Positions 1 through 8,572 of a stretch of 40,965 nt of DNA are shown here, piece by piece (within the stretch, counting starts at the first letter, position 1; each line of letters begins with the position of its first letter). Origin of the DNA: PNAI01 sp964575715. GTDB taxonomy: Bacteria; Pseudomonadota; Alphaproteobacteria; Rhizobiales; Xanthobacteraceae. Under the pieces are notes generated by a model. It was not told the origin of the DNA. It saw only the letters and a program-made list of their open reading frames with translations, and searched no databases. The stretch spans positions 1 to 40,965 of the forward strand of contig CAZNSG010000031.1 of NCBI GenBank assembly GCA_964575715.1, given 5' to 3'. A program made the position numbers and the translations under genes.

Positions 1-100
1 GCTCCGGAAGTACGGTCCCGAGGCGCAAAGTCGCCGCCGGTGGAGCGCCGCGAGGCGAAGCGCCCTGCCTTACTGGGCGCGCACGCCAAGCAGGCGGTTT

Positions 101-127
101 GCGCAGACTGCGTAAACTTGTCTGCGC
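101..127. repeat. Hairpin with TGCGTAAACTT loop, copy 1
   Basis: Arms GCGCAGAC and GTCTGCGC surround an 11-base centre TGCGTAAACTT. An identical 27-base copy sits at 11980-12006. Related hairpins with the centre in the opposite orientation (AAGTGTACGCA) and quite different stems lie at 408-432 and 32431-32455. Confidence 0.8.
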
Positions 128-204
128 GGCGTGAAGTTTGAAATGGATGCGTCTTTCGGCGCTCCGCTCCCTCATGTTTTGAGGGACATGAGAATACGGG
201 CGCA

Positions 205-230
205 CCAATCTCGGGTTTACCCGAGATTGG
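205..230. repeat. TCGG-N6-CCGA palindrome, copy 1
   Basis: A 26-base inverted repeat with 12-base perfect arms around a central TT; the core reads TCGGGTTTACCCGA. It is one of eight palindromes in this window sharing TCGG and CCGA around a variable centre, with outer stem bases that vary from copy to copy but stay paired. Confidence 0.8.
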
Positions 231-242
231 AAAATTTGGATT

Positions 243-268
243 CCCAGATCGGCCAAGGCCGATCTGGG
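243..268. repeat. TCGG-N6-CCGA palindrome, copy 2
   Basis: A 26-base inverted repeat with core TCGGCCAAGGCCGA and arms extending through CCCAGA / TCTGGG. Together with the previous palindrome it lies inside an outer stem, GGCGCACC at 199-206 pairing with GGTGCGCC at 267-274, so the two small hairpins would sit at the tip of a larger one. Confidence 0.8.
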
Positions 269-361
269 TGCGCCGGCTTAAAAAAATACGGGGCGCGGAG
301 CTTTGGCTGGTCAGGGAACAGAAGTCAGATGACAGTGATCGGATGAAAAACGTATACGCGC

Positions 362-551
362 CGCGATCTCACCTCACCTCACCCCGTTGGGGAGAGGTCG
401 GCGAGCACGCAGGCAAGTGTACGCAGCCTGCGCAAGCTTGGCTTAAGTGCGAGCCGGGAGAGGGGCTGTCTGCTTGATAATCCGATCCCCCTCTCCCGCT
501 TCGCCGCCTATCGGCGGCTCAGCGACCTCTCCCCGCTGGGGAGAGGTGAAG
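362..551. repeat. GGGGAGAGG-type interspersed repeat with nested hairpin
   Basis: The ends carry inverted copies of the CTCTCCCC / GGGGAGAGG motif (around 381-398, 458-464, 488-498 and 529-547). Repeats of this style are frequent between genes in Bradyrhizobium-like genomes (from memory, not searched). A 25-base hairpin with seven-base arms CGCAGGC / GCCTGCG and the loop AAGTGTACGCA is embedded at 408-432. Confidence 0.6.
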
Positions 552-607
552 GAAGTGCGCAGCGTTGGCTTGCCGGAAAACAAAAATCATAAGTCAGAGA
601 TTGGAGA

Positions 608-1852
608 TCAAGATTTGACGGCAGCGCGCGCCGCGTCGGCGATGGCCTCGAGCGCGACCACATCGCGCGGGAAATCCGCAGCGATCCAGGCGGCTTCGGC
701 CGCGTCCAAGGCCGCACCGAGAGCGGGTCCCTTCGCAACGCCGCGGTTGATAAAATCCGCAGCTTTGAGCGGAAAGAGCGGCACGCTCCAGCGCGCGGGC
801 AGCGTCGCGAGCGCATGCCAGGTGTCGTCGGCGGCACCGGCAGGTGAGCGGCTCCAGGCGACCAGCACGCGGTCGGTGAAGCGCTCCGTGCCAAGCCGAT
901 AGAGCAGCGCGCGCGCCTCCCGGTCGCTTGTCGGCGACACGCGCCACCAGCCATCGCCGATCGAGGCAAGCCGCGCGTGCTCGGCATTGGCCAGCCGCAG
1001 GCGCGCCAACAGCCTGCCGGCATCCTCGACCACGGCAACGCCGAGCGCGCCGAGCCGGCGCACCGGATCGGCGGCGGCGCCAGTTGCGGCTTCCACCTTT
1101 ACCAGGTTGGAAAAGCTTGCGAGATACGGCACACCGCCGAGCACGCTGGACAGAATTCCGGTCTCGGTCATGGTCGCGAGCGTGGGCACCGCATGCGGCG
1201 CGAGGAGGAGCTTGACGAGCTCCATGCGCAGTCGCTCGCGCGACAATTGATCTAGCCCTGAGCGCGCGACGATGCACGCATGCAGGCCATCCGGGTCGGG
1301 CGTGCCGTGGCCGTAGGCGGCGTGAAAGCGGAAGAAGCGCAAGATGCGCAGATAATCCTCCGCGATGCGTTTATTGGCATCGCCGATGAAGCGCACGCGC
1401 CGCGCCGCGAGATCGTCGAGCCCGCCGACATAATCGTGGACGCGGCCGTCGGCCGAGAGCGAGAGCGCGTTGATGGTGAAATCGCGCCGCTCGGCGTCGG
1501 CCTTCCAGTCGCGCCCGAAGCTGACATTGGCGTGTCGGCCAAAGGTTTCCACGTCCTGCCGCAGCGTAGTCACTTCGAACGGGCGGCCGGCGACCACTAC
1601 CGTGATGGTGCCATGCTCGATACCGGTCGGCACCGGTTTGAAGCCGGCGGCGCTGGCGCGGCGGCTCACTTCGGCGGGCAGCGCCGTGGTGGCGATATCG
1701 ATGTCGCCGATCGGCTCGTGCAGCAGCGCGTTGCGCACCGCGCCGCCGACGACGCGCGCCTGCTCGCCGTCGCGGTCGAGCACGGCAAGCAGCCGCGCCA
1801 GCGGCCCCTCACGCAGCCAGGTGGCCTGGGCGAGATCGGGCAGCGCCGTCAT
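608..1852 (-). CDS. cca: CCA tRNA nucleotidyltransferase / poly(A) polymerase family
   Basis: Adds or repairs the 3' CCA of tRNAs in the cytoplasm, using CTP and ATP without a nucleic-acid template. The 414-residue protein shows the class II nucleotidyltransferase signature: GGAVRN at about 36-41, the metal-binding pair in GDIDIA (Asp50, Asp52), RRDFTINAL further on, and EDYLRILRFFRF, the conserved helix leading to the head/neck region. Length and layout fit the alphaproteobacterial form, with a more divergent C-terminal half. The start ATG overlaps the TGA of the upstream DUF6111 gene (ATGA), so the two are translationally coupled. It is the last gene of a minus-strand operon beginning with a CoA pyrophosphatase. 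A dedicated poly(A) polymerase role is the main alternative; CCA addition is more likely for a lone copy. Confidence 0.93.
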   Translation of the reverse strand: MTALPDLAQATWLREGPLARLLAVLDRDGEQARVVGGAVRNALLHEPIGDIDIATTALPAEVSRRASAAGFKPVPTGIEHGTITVVVAGRPFEVTTLRQDVETFGRHANVSFGRDWKADAERRDFTINALSLSADGRVHDYVGGLDDLAARRVRFIGDANKRIAEDYLRILRFFRFHAAYGHGTPDPDGLHACIVARSGLDQLSRERLRMELVKLLLAPHAVPTLATMTETGILSSVLGGVPYLASFSNLVKVEAATGAAADPVRRLGALGVAVVEDAGRLLARLRLANAEHARLASIGDGWWRVSPTSDREARALLYRLGTERFTDRVLVAWSRSPAGAADDTWHALATLPARWSVPLFPLKAADFINRGVAKGPALGAALDAAEAAWIAADFPRDVVALEAIADAARAAVKS

Positions 1853-2112
1853 CGCGTGCGCCCCGGTACGAACTTGCCGTTCTCCATGTGCGCCGGCTCG
1901 TAGGTCGAGCCGGGTGGCGAGCCGGATAAATGCGCGAGTATGAGGAAGCTGCCGAGCATCAACAGCAGCGCAGCAATGGCAAGAGTGGCGAGCGTTTTCG
2001 GCGGCCAGGAGCCGCGGTTGAATACCTGCGCGCGCGTCGCCACCAGAAAGATTGCGTAGACGACAAACGGCGCCAGGAACAGCACCAGCTCAGTGAAAAC
2101 AGGCCGGATCAT
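1849..2112 (-). CDS. DUF6111 family small membrane protein
   Basis: An 87-residue protein with two strongly hydrophobic stretches, roughly residues 7-26 and 40-64, followed by a polar tail rich in Pro, Gly and Glu. I recognise the family as DUF6111, known mainly from Hyphomicrobiales and of unknown function. It is wedged between the CoA pyrophosphatase and the CCA-adding enzyme, overlapping both neighbours by ATGA junctions, so expression is tied to theirs. The tight, conserved coupling suggests a housekeeping rather than accessory role, but nothing in the sequence indicates a biochemical activity. Confidence 0.8.
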   Translation of the reverse strand: MIRPVFTELVLFLAPFVVYAIFLVATRAQVFNRGSWPPKTLATLAIAALLLMLGSFLILAHLSGSPPGSTYEPAHMENGKFVPGRTR

Positions 2113-2759
2113 GCGCCGTAAATCCGCTCGTACATGTTGCGCAGGATACCCGCGGTCACGCCCCAGATGTAGCGCTCCTGGTAAGGCATGGCGAAATATT
2201 GCCGCTCGATCCCCTTCCAGTCGCGCGTGAGGAACCGATGGTTGGCCGGCGTCATCAGGAAGGCGAGCGGCACTTCGAAGGCTTCCGTCACTTCGGAGGT
2301 GTTGAGCGCGAGCGCATAGTCAGGCGCAATGCGCGCCACCGCCGGCAATATACGAAAGCCCGACAGCGTGAGATAGAGATCGAGATAGCCGATCGGTTCG
2401 ATGAAACGCGACTCGATCCCGATTTCTTCCCTGGTTTCGCGCAACGCGGCGGCAAGCGGGTCGGTGTCGTCGCGCTCGATCTTGCCGCCGGGAAAGGCGA
2501 TCTGTCCCGGGTGGTTCGGCAGCTCCGCGGTGCGCTGGGTGAGCAGCACCATCAGTTCCGCGCGTGCGACCACGGGGATGAGAACAGCCGCAGGTCTGGT
2601 CGCTGTAACGCCCGCGCGCTGCCACAACATCGGATCGAGATCGAGATCACCGCGCGCGCTTTGTGCGTTGAGGTCGGTGAGCGCAGCCGGCACTTCGAGC
2701 GAGAGTTGGGCGCGGGCGCGCGCAAAGAACTCATGCGCGGGTGGCTTGCGCGCGTCCAT
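2109..2759 (-). CDS. NUDIX hydrolase, CoA pyrophosphatase type
   Basis: Predicted to hydrolyse coenzyme A or acyl-CoA to phosphopantetheine compounds and 3',5'-ADP with a divalent metal. The NUDIX box runs from about residue 91 to 115 with the GX5EX7REUXEEXGU pattern (it contains RETREEIGI). Just before it is the CoA-pyrophosphatase signature LLTQRTAELPNHPGQIAFP (about 72-90), which separates this subfamily from general NUDIX proteins. The start at 2759 gives 216 residues and has GGAG upstream; the reading frame stays open to 2966, but that extension overlaps the DUF1285 gene and looks non-native. It opens the operon continuing into DUF6111 and cca. Confidence 0.92.
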   Translation of the reverse strand: MDARKPPAHEFFARARAQLSLEVPAALTDLNAQSARGDLDLDPMLWQRAGVTATRPAAVLIPVVARAELMVLLTQRTAELPNHPGQIAFPGGKIERDDTDPLAAALRETREEIGIESRFIEPIGYLDLYLTLSGFRILPAVARIAPDYALALNTSEVTEAFEVPLAFLMTPANHRFLTRDWKGIERQYFAMPYQERYIWGVTAGILRNMYERIYGA

Positions 2760-2800
2760 CAAGCGAACTCCTTCAAACTTGTTTTCATTTTTCGCATTTT

Positions 2801-3409
2801 CTAGGGTGAGCCGGTTTCCACTTCGCCGGATAATGCTATGCCAGCCGGCGCCATGATAAAAAACTCCCCATCGGAGGCGACGCCGAACATGCGCTGGCCC
2901 GCGAGCTCGCGTTCCTCGCCGAGCGCGACCAGATCGTAGAACAGCGCCCGCGTCACCTTCGCCCATAGGTCTCGCCGCACGTGGAGATAGGGTTTTAGCC
3001 CGCCGGTACCAGTCTCAGGCTCGAACCGTAGCGCATGGCCCGCCCCGCATGCGACCCAATCGTCCACATTGGTGCGGAAATGCAGAACGCTACCGCGTGG
3101 CCCCGGCGCTACCATCAGCTCGACCGCAAGGAACGGAACATCATCGACCGTAATCCCGCATTTCTCGACCGGCGTGACCAGGAAGTACTTGTCCGCTTCG
3201 CGCTTGAGCACGGAAGCGAACAGCTTGACCATGGCCGGCCTGCCGATCGGGGTCTTGAGATAAAACCAGCTGCCATCGCTCGCGATTCGCATGTCGAGGT
3301 CGCCGCAAAATGGCGGATTCCAGAGATGCACAGGCGGTGGGCCCTTGTCGCCCTCCCGCCGCGCCGCTCCGGCGATGGAATCGAGCCCGGTTTGCCTTTG
3401 GTTTGCCAT
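2801..3409 (-). CDS. DUF1285 domain protein
   Basis: A 202-residue soluble protein of the DUF1285 family, recognised by segments such as HLWNPPFCGDLDMRI, the FYLKTPIGRPAMVKLFASVL region and the middle VTPVEKCGITVDDVPFLAVE. The family has no established activity that I know of. The chosen ATG gives the family N-terminus (MANQRQTG); the frame is open further up to 3493 but that stretch does not resemble the family. AGGTG lies shortly upstream. It sits 41 bases before the CoA pyrophosphatase gene on the same strand, and back to back with the MoxR gene on the other strand, an arrangement I recall as conserved in Hyphomicrobiales. Confidence 0.85.
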   Translation of the reverse strand: MANQRQTGLDSIAGAARREGDKGPPPVHLWNPPFCGDLDMRIASDGSWFYLKTPIGRPAMVKLFASVLKREADKYFLVTPVEKCGITVDDVPFLAVELMVAPGPRGSVLHFRTNVDDWVACGAGHALRFEPETGTGGLKPYLHVRRDLWAKVTRALFYDLVALGEERELAGQRMFGVASDGEFFIMAPAGIALSGEVETGSP

Positions 3410-3637
3410 GGTTGCACCTACCCTATGGCCTGGGCTGGGCTCTACGGCCAACGCTATTGTGATCGGCCAAAGTGCACTCGCCACACGCCCCATAAATAGC
3501 GTAAGCTGTGGAAAATTGATGAGAAAACAAGCCGCAGTCGGCCATCCGGGTTCGTCGCGCGGCTATTGTGTCGCACCATGGCAGGCCTTGGCCGGGTCAA
3601 TCGGCCGTAACAGAGGTAACCGACAAAGGAGTGCATG
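3410..3637. promoter_or_regulatory. Divergent intergenic region, DUF1285 / MoxR
   Basis: About 228 bases between two divergently read operons, so promoters for both should lie here. I could not pick out a convincing -35/-10 pair on either strand or a strong operator. The only clear signal is the AAAGGAG ribosome-binding site at 3626-3631 before the MoxR start. Confidence 0.4.
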
Positions 3638-4648
3638 ATGGCGGCGGTGACTAGCGAGGGCATCGAAAAGCTCGAAGATATGATTGTGCGGGCCGCCGAA
3701 TCGACGGCCGCCCATATCGCCGCAGCCAAGAGCGCCATCGGCGCCGTGATCTTCGGCCAGGAGCGGGTGGTCGAGGAGGCGCTCATCACCGTGCTTTGCG
3801 GCGGCCACGCCATGCTGGTCGGCGTGCCTGGCCTGGCCAAGACCAAACTGGTCGAGACCATGGGCATCGTGCTTGGCCTCGATGCCCGGCGCATTCAGTT
3901 TACCCCGGACTTGATGCCGTCAGACATCCTCGGCAGCGAGGTGCTGGAGGAAGGCGCGGGCGGCAAGCGCAGCTTCCGGTTCATCCCGGGACCGATTTTC
4001 GGCCAGTTGCTGATGGCCGACGAGATCAATCGCGCCAGCCCGCGCACCCAGTCGGCGCTCCTCCAAGCCATGCAGGAGCAGCACGTCACGGTCGCCGGCA
4101 CCCGCCACGACGTACCAAAACCATTCCATGTGCTCGCAACACAGAACCCGATAGAGCAGGAAGGCACCTACCCGCTGCCGGAAGCGCAACTCGATCGCTT
4201 CCTGATGCAGATCGATGTTTTTTATCCCGACCGCGATGCCGAGCGGCGGATTGTGTTCGAAACCACGGGCGTCGAGGAGGTGCGGCCGAAACAGGCGATG
4301 AGCTCCGACGAACTGATAACGGCACAACGCCTGGTGCGCCGCCTGCCGGTGGGTGAATCGGTCATCGACGCAATCCTCTCGCTGGTGCGCTCGGCCCGTC
4401 CCGGTCCCGATGCCGGCGAACTCGGCAAGCTCATTTCCTGGGGGCCGAGCCCGCGCGCTAGCCAATCGCTGATGCTGCTTTCGCGCGCGCGCGCATTGCT
4501 CGACGGACGGCTCGCGCCTTCGATCGACGACGTGCTCGCGCTGGCCGAGCCCGTACTCAAGCACCGCATGGCGCTGACCTTCGCCGCCCGCGCCGACGGC
4601 GAGACCATCGAAGGCGTGATCGGCAAGCTCAAGACGCGCATCGGATGA
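3638..4648 (+). CDS. MoxR family AAA+ ATPase
   Basis: A chaperone-like AAA+ ATPase of the MoxR group, which usually acts with DUF58 and von Willebrand-type partners to mature or remodel protein complexes. Visible motifs: Walker A GVPGLAKT (about residues 62-69), Walker B LLMADE (about 124-129), sensor 1 ATQNP (about 167-171), and the MoxR hallmark EGTYPLPEAQLDRF. Length (336) is normal. Two adjacent ATGs exist at 3635 and 3638; the second has better spacing from the AAAGGAG site. The DUF58 gene follows within five bases, then BatA/DUF4159, so this is the first gene of a classical MoxR operon. The physiological client is unknown. Confidence 0.93.
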   Translation: MAAVTSEGIEKLEDMIVRAAESTAAHIAAAKSAIGAVIFGQERVVEEALITVLCGGHAMLVGVPGLAKTKLVETMGIVLGLDARRIQFTPDLMPSDILGSEVLEEGAGGKRSFRFIPGPIFGQLLMADEINRASPRTQSALLQAMQEQHVTVAGTRHDVPKPFHVLATQNPIEQEGTYPLPEAQLDRFLMQIDVFYPDRDAERRIVFETTGVEEVRPKQAMSSDELITAQRLVRRLPVGESVIDAILSLVRSARPGPDAGELGKLISWGPSPRASQSLMLLSRARALLDGRLAPSIDDVLALAEPVLKHRMALTFAARADGETIEGVIGKLKTRIG

Positions 4649-4652
4649 TTTG

Positions 4653-5609
4653 ATGGCGGCAGCGCGACCAGGAAGCCGGGAAGAAGGCAAGGCGATCCAG
4701 CGCGCGGGCGGTGCCGCACGCGCTTCTGCCGCCAATTTGCCGCGGCTCATCCTCGAAGCGCGGCGTATTGCCGCCACCGTGATCCATGGCCTACACGGAC
4801 GCAGGCGGGCCGGATCAGGCGAAAATTTCTGGCAATTCCGCCGCTTCATTTCGGGCGAGGAAGCGCGCCGCGTCGATTGGCGACGCTCGGCACGCGACGA
4901 GCATCTGTACGTACGCGAGCAGGAATGGGAGGCCGCGCACACGGTTTGGATCTGGCCCGACCGTTCGCCCTCCATGGTATTTGCTTCTACACTTGCGCGC
5001 GAAAGCAAGCTCGATCGAACCCTCGTCGTCGCGCTCGCTCTCGCCCAAGTGCTGGTGGAAGCCGGCGAGCGCGTCGGCGTCCCCGGCCTCGTACGTCCGA
5101 CCGGCAGCCGCGCCATCATCGACCGCATGGTCAATGCGATCATGCATGATCCGAACGAGCGAGCGAGCCTGCCGCAGGGATTTGCACCGGCTTCGCTTGC
5201 GGAAATCGTTTTGCTCTCCGACCTTTGGAGCCCGATCGAGGACATTCGCGCCACGCTCACGCAATTGTCGGTGAGCGGCGCGCAGGGTCATCTGGTACAG
5301 ATCGTCGATCCGGTGGAAGAAACTTTTCCCTTCTCCGGCCGCGTCGAGTTCTGGGAGCCGGAGGGCTTTGCCGAGATCACGGCTGGCCGGGCCGAGAACT
5401 GGCGTGTCGATTATGAAGCGCGCGTGGCGCGCCATCGGGCCGAAATTCGCGCCGAGACCGACAGGCTGGGCTGGAGCTTCACCATTCATCGCACCGATCG
5501 CCCGGCCAACGATCTCCTGCTTGCGCTGCATGCCCGCATCAGTGAGGGTACGATCGCCGCCGTGATGAGTCGCGGGCCGCGCAACGCGCAAATCGGGAGA
5601 CGGGCATGA
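4653..5609 (+). CDS. DUF58 domain protein, MoxR partner
   Basis: A 318-residue DUF58 protein, the usual partner of MoxR ATPases. The family signature is plain in SGEEARRVDWRRSARDEHLY (about residues 68-87) and is followed by a degenerate von Willebrand factor-like fold beginning WIWPDRSPSMVF. The ATG at 4653 is used here; an in-frame TTG at 4650 is possible. It starts five bases after the MoxR stop and overlaps the next gene by ATGA, so the three are one translation unit. No membrane segment is evident. Biochemical role is inferred only from family and context. Confidence 0.9.
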   Translation: MAAARPGSREEGKAIQRAGGAARASAANLPRLILEARRIAATVIHGLHGRRRAGSGENFWQFRRFISGEEARRVDWRRSARDEHLYVREQEWEAAHTVWIWPDRSPSMVFASTLARESKLDRTLVVALALAQVLVEAGERVGVPGLVRPTGSRAIIDRMVNAIMHDPNERASLPQGFAPASLAEIVLLSDLWSPIEDIRATLTQLSVSGAQGHLVQIVDPVEETFPFSGRVEFWEPEGFAEITAGRAENWRVDYEARVARHRAEIRAETDRLGWSFTIHRTDRPANDLLLALHARISEGTIAAVMSRGPRNAQIGRRA

Positions 5610-8503
5610 TGGGTCTGCCGATCGCCTTCGCGCAGCCGCTGGTGCTGCTCGGCCTCTTGAGCCTGCCGATCCTGTGGTGGCTGTTGCGGCTGATTCCGCC
5701 GCGGCCGCGCCGAGTCGAATTCCCGCCAACGCGGCTGTTGTTCGATATCACGCCCAAGGAAGACAAGCCGGCGCGCACGCCCTGGTGGCTTACGGCACTG
5801 CGGCTGACGCTTGCGGCGCTGGTCATTTTCGCCGCGGCCGGCCCGATGTGGAATCCGCCGGTGACGACTGCGAGCGGGGCTTCGGCCATCGCGCTCCTGA
5901 TTGATGACGGATGGGCGGCGGCGGCGAGCTGGGATGCCCGCATGCGTACCGCCGACGACATCATTGCGCGCGCGGAGGCAGACAATCGCGGCGTTGCCAT
6001 CGTGCCGCTCTCGGAACCGGCCCGCGACCTTTCGCTGGCCACTCCTGCCGCGGCGCGGGTGCGCCTCAAGCAGCTCAAGCCGAAGCCGCATGCGATCGAA
6101 CGAATGGACATGCTGCCGGCAATCGCGCGTTTGCTTGCCGCCACGCCCGCGATCGATCTGCTGTGGCTGTCCGACGGCGTCGATCTCGGCCGCGGCGCGG
6201 ATTTCATCGCCGCGCTCGCGCGCGCGATCGAAGGCCGGTCGATCACCGTGATCGCGGGCGGCCTGCCGAGCGCGCATGCACTGGTTGGCGCCGACAACGC
6301 GGCCGGTGCGCTGACCGTCAAGGTCTTGCGCGCGCAAGCTGCAAACGCCGAGGAGGGTATCATTCGCGCGCTCGATCTCAAGGGCCTGCCGTTGGGCGCG
6401 TCGCGTTTTTCCTTTAATGCGAATGCGATTGAAACCGATGCGGAGATTAATTTACCAGTCGAGATCCGCAACGATATCGCGCGGCTTGAAATTGTGTCCG
6501 AACAATCGGCCGGCGCGGTGCAACTGCTCGACAAGCGCTGGCGCCGGCGCACGGTCGGCGTGATATCCGGGGCCACGGCAGAGACCGCGCAGCCACTGCT
6601 GGCTTCCACCTATTATCTCGCGCGCGCGCTCAATCCATTTGCCGATGTGCGCCTGGCCGAGGGCGCTTCACCCGCGGAAGCGGTCAAGCGTTTCCTCGAC
6701 CAGAACCTGCCGATGCTGGTGCTGGCCGATGTGGGCAATGTCACCGGTGAGGCGCGCGAGCGGCTCGCGAGTTGGATCGAGGGCGGCGGTGTGCTGCTGC
6801 GCTTTGCAGGCCCGCGGCTGGCGGCGGGCGACGACGATCTGGTGCCGGTCAAGCTGCGGCGCGGCGGGCGCATTCTCGGTGGTAGCTTGAGCTGGGAGAA
6901 GCCGCAGCAGCTCGCGTCATTCGCGCGCGAAAGCCCGTTCAATGGCATGGCGGTGCCCGATGACGTCAAAGTCTCGCGTCAGGTGCTGGCGGAGCCGGAA
7001 GCCGGGCTGACCGACCGGACCTGGGTCTCGCTTGCCGACGGCACACCGCTGGTGACCGCGGTGCGCCGCGGCAAGGGCGTCATCGTACTGTTCCATGTCA
7101 CCGCCGATACGCGCTGGTCGGATCTGCCGCTGTCCGGCACCTTCGTCGAGATGCTCAAGCGTATCGTGGCGATGGCGGGCTCGACCACCGTGACCGACGC
7201 TGGCGCCAGCACCCGCCAAGTGCGCGAAATGGTCTCGCCCAGCCGATTGCTCGACGGCTTCGGCGCCTTCGGCCCGCCACCGTCGACCGCAAGACCAGTG
7301 CCGGCGGACTATGCCGGGCGCGCGAGCGCCGATCATCCGCCGGGGTATTACGGTCCGCCCGAGGGCCTGCTAGCGGTCAATACACTCACGCCGGCCGATC
7401 GGCTCGCCGCGCTTGACTTCGCGCCGCTCAACGCGCGTGTGGAGCCCTTCCGGTTGGGTGAACCGCATGATCTGCGCGGCCCGATCCTGCTCACAGCCTT
7501 TGTGTTGCTCATGATCGATGCACTGGTCGTATTCTGGCTCTCCGGCGGGATTGCGCGGCTGTTGCGCCAGCGCAGGCCGGCGGTGGCGACGGTACTCGTC
7601 GGCGTGCTTGCGGCACTCTCGTTCGGCCCAGGCGCATCGGCGCAACAGCCGCCGCAACTAAGACCGCCGGTTGAGATGCAGATCGTGCCGAAAATGGACA
7701 CGACCCAACAGCGCGCGCGACAAGCGCTGCAGGATCAGAATCCGGACTTCGCCATGAAGGCGACGCTGGAGACGCGGCTCGCCTATGTGCTCACCGGCGA
7801 TGCCGAGATCGATGCCATCAGCGAATCCGGCCTGAAGGGACTGACCATATTCCTGGCGCAACGCACCGCGCTCGAAGCCGGCGCGCCGGTCGGCGTCGAT
7901 ATCGCGCGCGATGAACTCACCTTCTTCCCGCTGATCTACTGGCCGATTGTTCCGGGCGCGGCCAAGCCCTCGCCCGCCGCGCTTGCACGCATCGACGCTT
8001 ACATGAAACGCGGCGGGACGGTGCTGTTCGACACGCGCGATGCCATCATGGCGCCGCCGGGTCCCGGTGGCGAGAGCCGCTCGCCGGGGATGCTGGCGCT
8101 GCGCGGGATATTGTCGTCGCTCGATATCCCGGAACTCGAACCGGTGCCGCGCGACCATGTGCTGACCAAGACGTTCTTCCTGTTGCGCGATTTTCCCGGC
8201 CGCTTCAACACCGGGCAGCTTTGGGTGGAAGCGACGCCAACCGACAACGAAAACGAAGAGGAGAAACGGCCGGCGCGCGCGGGCGACGGTGTGTCCTCGA
8301 TCCTGATCACGTCGAACGATCTTGCCGGCGCCTGGGCAACGCGTCCCGACGGCCAGGCCATGCTGCCGCTGGTGCCGGGCGAGCCGCGCCAGCGCGAATA
8401 TGCGTTCCGCGCGGGCGTCAACATCGTCATGTATACGCTGACCGGCAACTACAAGGCCGATCAGGTGCACGTGCCGGCACTGCTTGAGCGGCTCGGACAG
8501 TAA
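5606..8503 (+). CDS. BatA / DUF4159 double-domain membrane protein
   Basis: A 965-residue protein of the MoxR operon. The N-terminus is a BatA-type domain: hydrophobic segment LGLLSLPILWWLLRLIPP, then a second segment around residues 62-80. The large middle region is a von Willebrand / glutamine amidotransferase-like fold (LVLADVGNVTGEARERL, GGGVLLRFAGPRLAAG). A further membrane segment occurs near residue 630. The C-terminal quarter is DUF4159 (TRLAYVLTGDAEIDAISESG, FFPLIYWPIVPGA, KRGGTVLFDTRDA). It probably anchors the MoxR/DUF58 machinery to the inner membrane with periplasmic domains. The ATG overlaps the DUF58 stop. Only five bases follow its TAA before the operator of an inserted toxin-antitoxin pair. 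Confidence 0.9.
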   Translation: MMGLPIAFAQPLVLLGLLSLPILWWLLRLIPPRPRRVEFPPTRLLFDITPKEDKPARTPWWLTALRLTLAALVIFAAAGPMWNPPVTTASGASAIALLIDDGWAAAASWDARMRTADDIIARAEADNRGVAIVPLSEPARDLSLATPAAARVRLKQLKPKPHAIERMDMLPAIARLLAATPAIDLLWLSDGVDLGRGADFIAALARAIEGRSITVIAGGLPSAHALVGADNAAGALTVKVLRAQAANAEEGIIRALDLKGLPLGASRFSFNANAIETDAEINLPVEIRNDIARLEIVSEQSAGAVQLLDKRWRRRTVGVISGATAETAQPLLASTYYLARALNPFADVRLAEGASPAEAVKRFLDQNLPMLVLADVGNVTGEARERLASWIEGGGVLLRFAGPRLAAGDDDLVPVKLRRGGRILGGSLSWEKPQQLASFARESPFNGMAVPDDVKVSRQVLAEPEAGLTDRTWVSLADGTPLVTAVRRGKGVIVLFHVTADTRWSDLPLSGTFVEMLKRIVAMAGSTTVTDAGASTRQVREMVSPSRLLDGFGAFGPPPSTARPVPADYAGRASADHPPGYYGPPEGLLAVNTLTPADRLAALDFAPLNARVEPFRLGEPHDLRGPILLTAFVLLMIDALVVFWLSGGIARLLRQRRPAVATVLVGVLAALSFGPGASAQQPPQLRPPVEMQIVPKMDTTQQRARQALQDQNPDFAMKATLETRLAYVLTGDAEIDAISESGLKGLTIFLAQRTALEAGAPVGVDIARDELTFFPLIYWPIVPGAAKPSPAALARIDAYMKRGGTVLFDTRDAIMAPPGPGGESRSPGMLALRGILSSLDIPELEPVPRDHVLTKTFFLLRDFPGRFNTGQLWVEATPTDNENEEEKRPARAGDGVSSILITSNDLAGAWATRPDGQAMLPLVPGEPRQREYAFRAGVNIVMYTLTGNYKADQVHVPALLERLGQ

Positions 8504-8507
8504 GGAA

Positions 8508-8526
8508 TTACTATTGACAATAGTAA
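8508..8526. promoter_or_regulatory. Palindromic operator of the toxin-antitoxin pair
   Basis: TTACTATTGACAATAGTAA is a perfect inverted repeat with nine-base arms around one central base. The half-site recurs at 8528-8534 (GTACTAT) and 8541-8547 (TTACTAT), giving a run of half-sites before the antitoxin ATG at 8573. It also embeds TTGACA (8514-8519), a candidate -35, although no -10 at ideal spacing is clear. The arrangement fits autoregulation by the antitoxin, as is usual for type II systems (inference). Confidence 0.6.
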
Positions 8527-8572
8527 AGTACTATGGAAAATTACTATCGCCTCGAAGCGATAGGAAACCGTT

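Larger units (their letters stand above)
1..607. other. Gene-free repeat mosaic at the left edge
   Basis: I see no convincing gene here. All six frames give only short arginine-rich or repeat-derived peptides, and the first ~95 bases could be the tail of something outside the window. The stretch is packed with inverted repeats: a hairpin at 101-127, a stem CTCATGT/ACATGAG at 171-192, a nested structure closed by GGCGCACC (199-206) and GGTGCGCC (267-274) that encloses two separate palindromes, and a GGGGAGAGG-type repeat from about 362 to 551. The CCA-transferase gene ends at 608, so any transcript from it would run into this mosaic. Confidence 0.7.

Noticed and set aside
3920..5260. 446-codon open frame on the minus strand
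   Set aside because: It lies opposite the MoxR and DUF58 genes, is rich in Arg/Ser/Ala with no recognisable domain, and is explained by GC-rich codon use of the real genes.
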